Assembly (NCBI GenBank): GCA_007123785.1
Contig: SLGL01000040.1
Span: 1-6,683, forward strand
DNA: 6,683 bases
Direction: 5' to 3'
Source: Balneolaceae bacterium
GTDB taxonomy: Bacteria; Bacteroidota; Rhodothermia; Balneolales; Balneolaceae
A program made the translations under genes and the position numbers. Within the stretch, counting starts at the first letter, position 1, and each line of letters starts with the position of its first letter. Shown here piece by piece: positions 1-6,560 of the stretch. The notes beneath the pieces are model-generated. The model did no database searches. It had not been told where the DNA came from and saw only the letters and a program-made list of their open reading frames with translations.

Positions 1-417
1 ACCCTCTTTATTGGCTTTTTTGCCAATCTGATAATTTTCTTTCTGGCTTAATTTGCCTGTTCTGATTGTCATTTCGAGCCACTAATTTTGCCCAAAAGCG
101 GGCAACACTATTGAGAAGGCTGGGGTGGGTCCGAAAGGGCTGGGAGTTCATCTGTCACCGTAGCCAGGCAAAAAATTTTTTCATTTTTATTTAAAATTAA
201 CTTCTGTTTATTCAAGAATTTAATTATAATGTGCTTTCAGTTATTATAATAATAGGATTTACAATCGGGTAAGTAAATCTATTCAGTCTCTGATGCATTC
301 CTTTATGGGATAAGCAAGAGTGTCTGTAAAAATCTTGGCAAGAGAAGTAATTTTATTCCTTATTAAAGGTTTTCAATTAAGCGGATCAATCAGGGAATGT
401 AAAAAAATAATCTATCC
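1..417. other. Non-coding left flank, AT-rich, with small hairpins
   Basis: I see no convincing gene in this stretch. It holds two short perfect inverted repeats: a 6-bp stem at 10-15/22-27 with a six-T loop, and a 6-bp stem at 88-93/100-105 with a 6-nt loop. Positions 67-160 are more GC-rich than what follows and include the string tgtcatttcgagcc, which reminds me of short interspersed repeats common in Bacteroidota intergenic DNA; this is recollection and was not searched. From about 170 the DNA becomes very AT-rich, with TATAAT-like boxes at 225-230 and 245-250 but no good -35 partner, so I do not call a promoter. The last bases before the ATG at 418 are A-rich without a Shine-Dalgarno sequence. 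The regulatory region of the export cluster presumably lies here. Confidence 0.5.
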
Positions 418-1740
418 ATGAGCAGAAAAATAATATATACTGTTCTCTCTATAGGCTTTCTGATTGCAGTTTGGTCTTTTTTAGGAAAGGATTCAGGGGA
501 GCAGCTCGACATTTTTGTCAGTCCGAAAGAAGGTGATTTTAAAGTAACCGTTACGACAACCGGCGAACTTCGTGCCAAAAATTCCATTCAGATCAGAGGC
601 CCACAGGGTGCACGTGACATTCAGATCTGGAACCTGACCATTCAAAATCTTGTGCCCGAGGGAACCATTGTTCAAAAGGGCGATCCTGTGGCAGAACTGG
701 ATCGCTCAGAGGTGATGACCCGCTTGCAAAATGCTCAGCTTGAAGTGCAGCGTGCGGAATCCCAGTTTGAACAGGCCCAGTTAGACAGTTCTCTCACACT
801 TACCCAGGCACGCGATAATCTTGAGAATCTCAGCTTCCAGCTCGAAGAACGCCAGATTGCAGTAGAGCAGTCGGTGTATGAATCTCCGGCTGTTCAGCGT
901 CAAACGCAGATTGAACTGGAACGAACCGAACGGCAGCTTGCCCAGGAGAAACAAAATTACAGAACGAGAGTGCTTCAGTCTGAAGCGAGTTTGAGGGAAA
1001 TTGAAGCCACACTCACTCAGGAACGCAATAATCTGGAACGAATCATGCGGGTAATGAACGGGTTTACTATTCTTGCTCCTGAGAACGGAATGGTAGTTTA
1101 TACCCGAAACTGGCAGGGGCGAAAAACAACAACCGGCAGTACCATTAATGCGTTTGATCCGGTTGTTGCCGAGCTGCCCGATTTCAGCGCAATGGAGTCG
1201 CTAACCTATGTGAACGAAGTAGATATTCAAAAAATCAGGACCGGCCAGACAGTTCAGATCGGCCTGGATGCGGTCCGTGATAAAGAGCTGACGGGCGTTG
1301 TAACTACGGTTGCCAACATCGGGGAACAGCGCCCGAATTCCCACTCAAAAGTATTTGAGGTGAAAATTGAGATCAATGAATCGGACACCACTCTTCGTCC
1401 GGCTATGACCACCAGTAACGACATTTTGATCGAAACCATTGAAAATGCACTTTTTATACCGCTTGAGGCGGTGCATGCGTATGATTCGAACCATTTTGTC
1501 TTTAAGCGGGATGGTATTCAGACAGTGATGCAGCAAATAGTGATGGGAGCCGCCAACGATAATGATGTAGTAATCCTGGAAGGGCTTACCCCCGATGATC
1601 AGGTACTCATTTCAATGCCGCCCGATACCTCTGGAATGAGAAAAAATATGTTGCCGGATGATGTGCTTGACCAATACCTGGATGAGCAGGAACCGGAAGA
1701 GACACCGGAGCAGGAAATTGAAATTGTTGAATTGCCGTAA
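418..1740 (+). CDS. HlyD/MacA-type periplasmic adaptor subunit of a tripartite ABC efflux system
   Basis: This 440-aa membrane-fusion protein would link an inner-membrane permease to an outer-membrane TolC-like channel across the periplasm. Residues 5-22 form one hydrophobic N-terminal anchor after a short basic start (MSRK), which supports the ATG at 418. Residues about 43-95 carry the first half of the lipoyl-like domain (GELRAKNSIQIRGP, then VPEGTIVQKGDPVAELD). Residues about 97-210 are a long Gln/Glu/Arg-rich alpha-helical hairpin, expected to contact the channel. Residues 215-230 (FTILAPENGMVVYTRN) complete the lipoyl domain. The beta-barrel (about 255-340) and the membrane-proximal domain (about 345-400, FIPLEAVHAYD) follow. 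Residues 412-440 form an unusually acidic tail rich in Glu, Asp and Pro. The permease gene follows after 70 bp and the channel gene after that, matching the MacA-MacB-TolC arrangement. The family is secure; the substrate (antibiotic, peptide, lipid or lipoprotein) cannot be told. Confidence 0.92.
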   Translation: MSRKIIYTVLSIGFLIAVWSFLGKDSGEQLDIFVSPKEGDFKVTVTTTGELRAKNSIQIRGPQGARDIQIWNLTIQNLVPEGTIVQKGDPVAELDRSEVMTRLQNAQLEVQRAESQFEQAQLDSSLTLTQARDNLENLSFQLEERQIAVEQSVYESPAVQRQTQIELERTERQLAQEKQNYRTRVLQSEASLREIEATLTQERNNLERIMRVMNGFTILAPENGMVVYTRNWQGRKTTTGSTINAFDPVVAELPDFSAMESLTYVNEVDIQKIRTGQTVQIGLDAVRDKELTGVVTTVANIGEQRPNSHSKVFEVKIEINESDTTLRPAMTTSNDILIETIENALFIPLEAVHAYDSNHFVFKRDGIQTVMQQIVMGAANDNDVVILEGLTPDDQVLISMPPDTSGMRKNMLPDDVLDQYLDEQEPEETPEQEIEIVELP

Positions 1741-1742
1741 TC

Positions 1743-1814
1743 GTGAACAAAGAAATAGAGAGCGATAAATTCTTATTCCCTGAATCTGATTATTCATTCG
1801 AAAGCGGACTATGA
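1743..1814 (+). CDS. Possible 23-aa bridging ORF between adaptor and permease genes
   Basis: A GTG two bases after the adaptor stop opens a frame of 23 codons that ends in TGA at 1812-1814. It overlaps the permease ATG (1811-1813) as ATGA. The predicted peptide begins VNKEIESDKFLFPESD, is acidic, and has no signal peptide, membrane segment or known motif. The overlap is the geometry usual for translational coupling, so translation of this frame could deliver ribosomes to the permease start, which lacks a clear Shine-Dalgarno sequence. The frame is short enough to stay open by chance, there is no ribosome-binding site before the GTG, and I recognise no family. Treat it as a candidate only. Confidence 0.18.
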   Translation: MNKEIESDKFLFPESDYSFESGL

Positions 1815-3154
1815 TTCATATATTTCTTTATAATCTGGATATTGCTATAGAGGCGATTAAACAGAATAAGCTTCGTTCCCTGCTTACCTCTCTGGGGATT
1901 ATTTTTGGAGTGGCCTCTGTAATAGCGATGCTCGCCATCGGAAGCGGTGCCCAACAGGAGATACTTGCAAACATGCAGCTCCTCGGTACCAACAATGTGA
2001 TCATTCAGCCCATAATTGAACAGAGAGAGGGAGAAGTGGATGATGAAGAGGAAGAGCTGTACTCCCAAAGGAGATATTCACCGGGCCTTACGCTTGAAGA
2101 TTTGTACAGCATTCAGCGTTTAATTCCCCATGTTCACTCCGTTTCGCCCGAAATTATTTACGATACTCAGCTTATTCGTTCAGGTCAAATGCGATCCGGA
2201 AAACTGGTCGGTGTGAACAGTGACTATTTCGAAATCAATAACTTTGAAATTATTTCAGGAAGTAATTTCACATCAATACACTTTCAGGAAGCCATGCCAG
2301 CAGCTATTATCGGGTATGGAATCCGAACTCGTTTTTTTGCCGGAGAAGATCCCCTCGGTAAAAAAATCAAAGCGGGCAATGTATGGTTCACGGTTGTGGG
2401 GGTTTTGCAGGAACGGCAGCTTACTTCCAGCCAGATTGAAAACCTCGGAATTCGTGACTTTAACATGGATATCTTTGTACCCGCAGAAAGCATTTTACTG
2501 CGCTATGGAAACCGTGCCGTAATAACCCACCGGGACATCCAGGCCGAACAGGCGCAGCAGTCAGGGAGCAGCGGGACAACCGTAAGGCCAAGAGATGAAA
2601 ATTATCACCAGCTTAACCGTGCGATTGTGCAGGTTTCGGACAATTCATACAGTGTTACGGTTGCAGAAATTATCTCCCGGATGCTGGAACGCAGACATAA
2701 TCAGGTCGTAGATTTCGAGATTATCGTACCGGAACTTCTTTTGCAGCAGGAACAGCGCACTAAACGAATTTTTAATATTGTATTGGCATCTATCGCCTCC
2801 ATATCACTACTGGTAGGTGGTATCGGTATCATGAATATCATGCTGGCTTCTGTGGTTGAACGATACCGTGAAATCGGTGTGAGGAGAGCCGTTGGAGCGA
2901 AACGGCAGGATATACAGCTTCAGTTTTTAACCGAAGCACTTGCTATCAGTGTTACGGGTGGATTTGTTGGAATTGTTCTTGGAATCGGTTTTAGCTACAT
3001 CATCGAAATTACTGCCGGGATTACCTCTATTGTCACACTTGGATCCATCCTGATCTCTTTTGGAGTTGCCACAGTTATTGGTGTTATATTTGGTTTTTTC
3101 CCGGCCAAGAGAGCTGCGGAACAGGAACCGGTTACCGCACTCAGACATGAATAA
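1811..3154 (+). CDS. MacB/FtsX-type ABC transporter permease, without ATPase domain
   Basis: This 447-aa inner-membrane permease of the type VII ABC (MacB-like) class carries mechanical force to a periplasmic domain. TM1 lies at about residues 23-43 (LRSLLTSLGIIFGVASVIAML), followed by the typical GSGAQQEI stretch. The large periplasmic MacB core domain spans about 45-315. TM2 is at about 320-345 (LLVGGIGIMNIMLASVVE), the cytoplasmic coupling segment follows (ERYREIGVRRAVGAKRQDI, 350-368), then TM3 (about 376-398) and TM4 (about 407-431), ending in the family signature FFPAKRAAEQEPVTALRHE. Genuine MacB is about 650 aa with an N-terminal ATPase; this protein lacks that part, has no Walker motifs and needs a separate LolD/MacB-like ATPase, absent from the window. 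Residues 72-83 are a strongly acidic insert (EGEVDDEEEELY) just after the first periplasmic strand. An in-frame TGA at 1787 rules out a much longer N-terminus. Confidence 0.93.
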   Translation: MIHIFLYNLDIAIEAIKQNKLRSLLTSLGIIFGVASVIAMLAIGSGAQQEILANMQLLGTNNVIIQPIIEQREGEVDDEEEELYSQRRYSPGLTLEDLYSIQRLIPHVHSVSPEIIYDTQLIRSGQMRSGKLVGVNSDYFEINNFEIISGSNFTSIHFQEAMPAAIIGYGIRTRFFAGEDPLGKKIKAGNVWFTVVGVLQERQLTSSQIENLGIRDFNMDIFVPAESILLRYGNRAVITHRDIQAEQAQQSGSSGTTVRPRDENYHQLNRAIVQVSDNSYSVTVAEIISRMLERRHNQVVDFEIIVPELLLQQEQRTKRIFNIVLASIASISLLVGGIGIMNIMLASVVERYREIGVRRAVGAKRQDIQLQFLTEALAISVTGGFVGIVLGIGFSYIIEITAGITSIVTLGSILISFGVATVIGVIFGFFPAKRAAEQEPVTALRHE

Positions 3155-3254
3155 GGGGAGTATTGTAATTGAGCATTAAGTTAACGAATCAAATTCTGTG
3201 AGTAACTACTGCGGATTAACTTATTCAGGTTGTTACATACAAAATTCTTAACCC

Positions 3255-3271
3255 TGTAAACAATTTTTACA
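3255..3271. promoter_or_regulatory. Perfect 6-bp inverted repeat upstream of the channel gene
   Basis: TGTAAA-N5-TTTACA lies 29 bp before the start of the TolC-like gene, in the 146-bp gap after the permease gene. The gap is long enough for a separate promoter, and the repeat could be an operator for a dimeric regulator or a weak RNA hairpin. In such AT-rich DNA a 6-bp repeat can arise by chance. No convincing -10/-35 pair or TAnnTTTG element is seen in the gap. Confidence 0.2.
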
Positions 3272-3300
3272 AACCATAAATCCATAACTCAAATTTCTGA

Positions 3301-4800
3301 ATGACATCATCCATCATGAGGAAAAGACAAACTTTCTGCCTGCTTCTTTTTTTGTTGATTACAATGCCGGGTATGCAAAACGTTTTTGCCCAGGAAACGG
3401 AGGAAATCTATACGATGACTCTCCGCGAAACTATCGACCTGGCGATTGAACTCAGTCCGCTTTCACGTTCAGCCCGTTACTCTCTTCTCGCCAGTGAATG
3501 GCGATACAAATCGTACAGGGCCGACCTTTTTCCAGGTTTAACTTTGTCGGGAGATGCCCCAAACTACCGGCGCGCATTCCGCGAGAATTTTAATCCCGAT
3601 GGTACAACCTCACTTATCTATACGCAGCAGTCGAACGCCTCCATCGGTCTATCAGTCAGTCAGCCTATTATGCATACCGGCGGGAACTTGTCACTTTCTA
3701 CAGGAATTACACGACTTGGTATATTTGCAGATGAGAATACCTATCTCTGGAGTTCAACTCCGCTTGTTGTTGGCTACAGCCAGCCAATTTTCCAATACAA
3801 CGATTTGAGATGGAGAAACCGAATGGAGCCACTCCAGCTTCAGATTGCCCAGAAGCAATATGTGGAAGCGATGGAAGACCTCTCCTTTACCGTAACCCAG
3901 CGATATTTTGATGTGCTGCTTTCCAAGATTAACCTAGATATTGCAGAGTTCAATGTAGCGGTGAACGACTCCATCTACAACATTTCACAAGGCCGGTACA
4001 ATGTTGGCAATATCGCAGAAAATGACCTTCTTCAGTCGGAGTTACAGTTACGCAATGCCGAATCGTCACTCACTCAGGCACAGATCAATTACGACCAGCA
4101 GATCAACAACTTCAGGCTGCTTCTGGGTCTCGATCCCGGCGCTCCGATTGATGTGGAGGTTCCGGACGAAATGCCTGATTTTTTTGTGGATGAAGAGACG
4201 GCCCTTGAGATGGCCCGGCGAAATAACAGCACCTCTCTTGATTTTGATCTTCAAACACTCGAAGCTGAACGCAACCTGGATATGGCACAAAAACAGAGCT
4301 CTTTTTCAGCTACTATACAGGCCAATTTCGGGTTGAACCAGACCTCTGAAAACTTTTCCGATCTGTACCAGGAACCGCTTAACCAGCAATTTGTAACCCT
4401 TAATTTCCAGGTCCCGATTTTTAATTGGGGCAAAAACCGTGCGGAAATCAATTTTGCCAGAAACACCCAGCGACAGGTGGCTGATGACATTGCTTTTGAG
4501 CAAGCACAATTTGATCTCACGGTTCAGAATATGGTGGCAGAATTCCGGCAGCTGCGGGAGCAGGTAACCCTGGCCGAACTTTCCGACCAGATAGCCGATC
4601 GGCGTTATGCTGTTGCCCGGAACCGGTACCGTATCGGCCAGATCGACATCACCAACCTATTTATAGCCCAAAACGAACGAGATGCAGCCCTGCGAAACTA
4701 CATCCAGTCTCTCCGCAATTACTGGATGAGCATTTACAACCTCCGCCGCCTCACACTGTTTGATTTTGAATATGGAGCGATGATTCGACACGACTTTTAG
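3301..4800 (+). CDS. TolC-family outer-membrane efflux channel protein
   Basis: This 499-aa protein would form the trimeric outer-membrane channel of the tripartite system. Residues 1-30 are a signal peptide: basic MRKRQ, hydrophobic TFCLLLFLLI, probable cleavage after NVFA-30 before QETEE. Two homologous outer-membrane efflux protein halves follow. The first (about 38-275) begins MTLRETIDLAIELSP and includes the hairpin GRYNVGNIAENDLLQSE followed by a Gln/Asn-rich helix ending LLLGLDPG. The second (about 295-480) begins EETALEMARRNN and contains VPIFNWGKNRAEI and NRYRIGQIDITNLFIAQNE, the repeat of the first-half hairpin. The C-terminus LTLFDFEYG is typical of Bacteroidota relatives. Length is normal for the family. 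Either the ATG at 3301 or the one at 3316 could be the start; neither has a Shine-Dalgarno sequence, and the latter gives a more classical signal peptide. It follows the adaptor and permease on the same strand and is probably their partner. Confidence 0.93.
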   Translation: MTSSIMRKRQTFCLLLFLLITMPGMQNVFAQETEEIYTMTLRETIDLAIELSPLSRSARYSLLASEWRYKSYRADLFPGLTLSGDAPNYRRAFRENFNPDGTTSLIYTQQSNASIGLSVSQPIMHTGGNLSLSTGITRLGIFADENTYLWSSTPLVVGYSQPIFQYNDLRWRNRMEPLQLQIAQKQYVEAMEDLSFTVTQRYFDVLLSKINLDIAEFNVAVNDSIYNISQGRYNVGNIAENDLLQSELQLRNAESSLTQAQINYDQQINNFRLLLGLDPGAPIDVEVPDEMPDFFVDEETALEMARRNNSTSLDFDLQTLEAERNLDMAQKQSSFSATIQANFGLNQTSENFSDLYQEPLNQQFVTLNFQVPIFNWGKNRAEINFARNTQRQVADDIAFEQAQFDLTVQNMVAEFRQLREQVTLAELSDQIADRRYAVARNRYRIGQIDITNLFIAQNERDAALRNYIQSLRNYWMSIYNLRRLTLFDFEYGAMIRHDF

Positions 4801-4889
4801 AAGATTAAAAGTAAATCAGCCTGATACCGTGTCAATGATAAAACATCGGATTTCTTACGAAATTTCAGGTTACCAGTTACAGATTGTTT

Positions 4890-5011
4890 TAGCCCGCATT
4901 TCGCAGCGTTTGACAGGGTGTTTTTTTAAAAAAGTTTATATTGAATTATAAGTTGATAACAATTAGGTGCATATCGTTTTCAAATAATTTTAGTGTGAGA
5001 AATGCGGGTTA
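4890..5011. repeat. 122-bp inverted-repeat element, MITE-like or IS remnant
   Basis: Imperfect terminal inverted repeats of 17 bp (14 matches) flank an AT-rich core: the left arm is 4890-4906 and the right arm 4995-5011. They share a perfect 10-bp block, CCCGCATTTC at 4893-4902 and GAAATGCGGG at 4999-5008. The block is GC-rich against a very AT-rich background. The interior, about 88 bp, includes tttttttaaaaaa at 4921-4933 and codes for nothing. The heptamer TTAGCCC occurs at 4889-4895 and again at 5009-5015, but it overlaps the arms, so it is not a clear target duplication. The element sits between two convergent genes, where small mobile repeats are tolerated and may serve as a bidirectional terminator. 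I cannot assign it to an insertion-sequence family with confidence. Confidence 0.5.
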
Positions 5012-5077
5012 GCCCTATCCACTTCTGAAATAGTGTTGCCCTGCTTTATTGGACAGAATTAGTTGCTTGACTCGACA

Positions 5078-6058
5078 CTAATCCATCTTTACATAAAATT
5101 CTTCTGCCCTTTGCCGTGCGATTGCTGCCTCTTCGGTTCGGTTTAAACGTTCGAGTGCCTCTGCCCGAAGCAGATGAGCATCTCTGGCATGGTACGAATC
5201 AGCGAATGCCCTGACGCTTTGGGAAGCCAATTTATATGATTTTTCCCAATCCTCCGGATCATCAGATTCGAGCAGGTTTTGAGCTTTTTTAAAATATTCT
5301 TTCCAGCGGAGGCCTTCGGGTGACATTCTCTCCGCTGCACGAAAGACCTCAAAAGGCGGCAGCTCTGTAAGGCTGTTTTTTTCATACACCGGAAGGGCCT
5401 CCTCCTCAAAGTAGCTTAATATGGCACGATAAAGAGACTCCGCCTCAAGCTGATTGTAATCAGGATTTTTAAGGCGCTCTTCCTCACCCGGATTTGTAAA
5501 AAAAGAGGCTTCAGAGATTACTCCGGGAATCCCGTATGAGTGGCGCAGAACAGCGGTTCCTGCAGTTGGAAAAATGGTGTGATCGGATGCCAAAACAGCC
5601 GGCCCTTCATCGCCAAACAGGTCTTTGCGCAGATGAGAGGCCACGCTCTTAGCAAGCTGCACACCGGCGAGGTTCTCACTGGCATACCCGTGAAAATAGA
5701 TGATAGGAAAGTTTGCAGTGGTATCGGCAATGGCATTGTGATGAATGGAGAGAAATAGGTGCGCATCATGATCCAGAGCAAGCTGTGCACGGTCAGCCAG
5801 TTCAACATGAGTATCTTCTGTGCGGGTCATAATAACAGTGGCACCGCTCTCTTCCAAAAGAGTCTGAAGTTTCAATGCTACACGCAGATTGATCCACTCT
5901 TCCCGTTCACCTGTTGGACCAACACGATACTGATCGGAATCGGCAGTGCCGCCGTGTCCGGGATCAAGTACGATGGTTTTATCATGAAGGAGCAGCGGGT
6001 CTGTTTCACAGTTCAACAGTAAAAAAATGATAAAGAGAAAAGGAAAAAATTTGAACAT
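5078..6058 (-). CDS. Lipoprotein N-acetylmuramoyl-L-alanine amidase (Amidase_3) with TPR-like tail
   Basis: This zinc hydrolase would cleave the bond between N-acetylmuramic acid and L-alanine in peptidoglycan. I chose the ATG at 6058 (326 aa) because it begins a clean lipoprotein-type signal, MFKFFPFLFIIFLLLNC, with Cys17 as the likely lipidated residue; an ATG at 6124 would add 22 unlikely residues. Asn at -1 of the lipobox is unusual, so lipidation is probable, not certain. The catalytic domain spans about 28-217. Expected zinc ligands are His35 (DPGHGG), Glu53 (GEREEWINL) and His106 (SIHHNA); the catalytic glutamate is Glu183 (VISEASFFTNPGEEE). TRTEDTHVELADRAQLA (78-94) is the usual segment before the second histidine. 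Residues about 218-326 form a helical extension resembling one or two TPR repeats (SYKLASQSVRAFADS, LLRAEALERLNRTEEAA), possibly for partner binding. It converges with the channel gene and diverges from the thioesterase gene. The amidase call is secure; the role of the tail is inferred. Confidence 0.92.
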   Translation of the reverse strand: MFKFFPFLFIIFLLLNCETDPLLLHDKTIVLDPGHGGTADSDQYRVGPTGEREEWINLRVALKLQTLLEESGATVIMTRTEDTHVELADRAQLALDHDAHLFLSIHHNAIADTTANFPIIYFHGYASENLAGVQLAKSVASHLRKDLFGDEGPAVLASDHTIFPTAGTAVLRHSYGIPGVISEASFFTNPGEEERLKNPDYNQLEAESLYRAILSYFEEEALPVYEKNSLTELPPFEVFRAAERMSPEGLRWKEYFKKAQNLLESDDPEDWEKSYKLASQSVRAFADSYHARDAHLLRAEALERLNRTEEAAIARQRAEEFYVKMD

Positions 6059-6070
6059 TATTTTTCTGCT

Positions 6071-6099
6071 TTTGTTGAAGAATGATTCTACTATATTTG
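6071..6099 (+). promoter_or_regulatory. Bacteroidota-type promoter for the thioesterase gene
   Basis: TATATTTG at 6092-6099 matches the TAnnTTTG -7 element of Bacteroidota primary-sigma promoters. A TTTG at 6071-6074, 17 bases upstream, could serve as the -33 element; this spacing is slightly short of the usual value of about 19. Transcription would start near 6105, leaving a leader of roughly 30 nt before the ATG at 6138. The site lies in the 79-bp gap between the two divergent genes, so it may also affect expression of the amidase. Confidence 0.42.
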
Positions 6100-6137
6100 A
6101 GCGGATGCTGATCAATTCAATCAATAAACTGAAAAGA

Positions 6138-6560
6138 ATGCGAGATAAAAATTACAATTTTGAGCTTGAATTCACAGTGCGTGATTACGAGCTGGACACA
6201 CAGGGTTTGGTAAATAATGCCGTTTATCAAAACTATCTGGAGCATGCCCGCCATGAATTTTTGAAACATATTGGGCTGAATTTTAACGAGCTGCATGAAA
6301 AGGGCACTGACGCGGTGGTGCACAAAACAGAGCTTGAGTATAAAAGAGCTTTAATGGGCGATGACCAATTTGTGGTGCGTGTGCGTGTTGAACAGCAAGG
6401 AAATGTTCGATTTATTTTTTACCAGGACATCTACAAACTTCCGGAGGATGAGCTGGCACTAAAAGGAAAAGTAACGGCTGTATTTATGCAAAACGGAAGG
6501 CCTATCCGGCCTCCGCAGGAAGTGAAAGATGCACTTTCTGATTTGAAAACCGCTGATTAA
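6138..6560 (+). CDS. Acyl-CoA thioesterase, 4HBT hotdog-fold (YbgC/FadM-like)
   Basis: This 140-aa single-domain hotdog-fold enzyme probably hydrolyses acyl-CoA thioesters in the cytoplasm; its chain-length preference is unknown. Residues 14-38 carry the family signature VRDYELDTQGLVNNAVYQNY followed by LEHAR, with Asp20 as the expected catalytic acid and the VNNAVY helix start next to it. The histidine common in GHVNN is leucine here (GLVNN), a variant I believe also occurs in relatives. Later strands VVHKTELEYKRALMGDDQFV and VRFIFYQDIYK are typical. Upstream in-frame ATGs at 6027 and 6105 exist, but the first overlaps the amidase gene and the second coincides with the expected transcription start, so 6138 (MRDKNYNFELEF) is preferred; it also matches the usual start distance before the motif. 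The preceding bases aaactgaaaaga are A-rich with no true Shine-Dalgarno sequence. Confidence 0.88.
   Translation: MRDKNYNFELEFTVRDYELDTQGLVNNAVYQNYLEHARHEFLKHIGLNFNELHEKGTDAVVHKTELEYKRALMGDDQFVVRVRVEQQGNVRFIFYQDIYKLPEDELALKGKVTAVFMQNGRPIRPPQEVKDALSDLKTAD

Noticed and set aside
1..51. Plus-strand frame open from the window edge, giving a hydrophobic 16-residue tail (TLFIGFFANLIIFFLA).
   Set aside because: T-rich DNA gives hydrophobic residues by default, and 17 codons are too few to support a membrane-protein C-terminus. It cannot be judged without the sequence to the left.
8..151. Minus-strand 47-aa frame beginning MNSQPFRTHPSLLNSV.
   Set aside because: It lies in the repeat-like patch and has no recognisable domain; it looks like a fortuitous reading of repeat DNA.
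4921..4933. T7A6 run considered as a factor-independent terminator for the channel gene.
   Set aside because: No GC-rich stem precedes it; it fits better as the interior of the inverted-repeat element.
5058..5082. Inverted repeat ATTAGT/ACTAAT with a 13-nt spacer around the amidase stop, considered as a terminator.
   Set aside because: The stem is only 6 bp and AT-rich, has a long loop, and no T-run follows in either direction.
6059..6124. Longer amidase starting at 6124.
   Set aside because: It would bury the lipoprotein signal behind 22 extra residues and run through the probable divergent promoter.
6027..6137. Longer thioesterase starting at 6027 or 6105.
   Set aside because: The added N-terminus would overlap the amidase coding start, does not fit the family, and lies at or upstream of the likely transcription start at about 6105.
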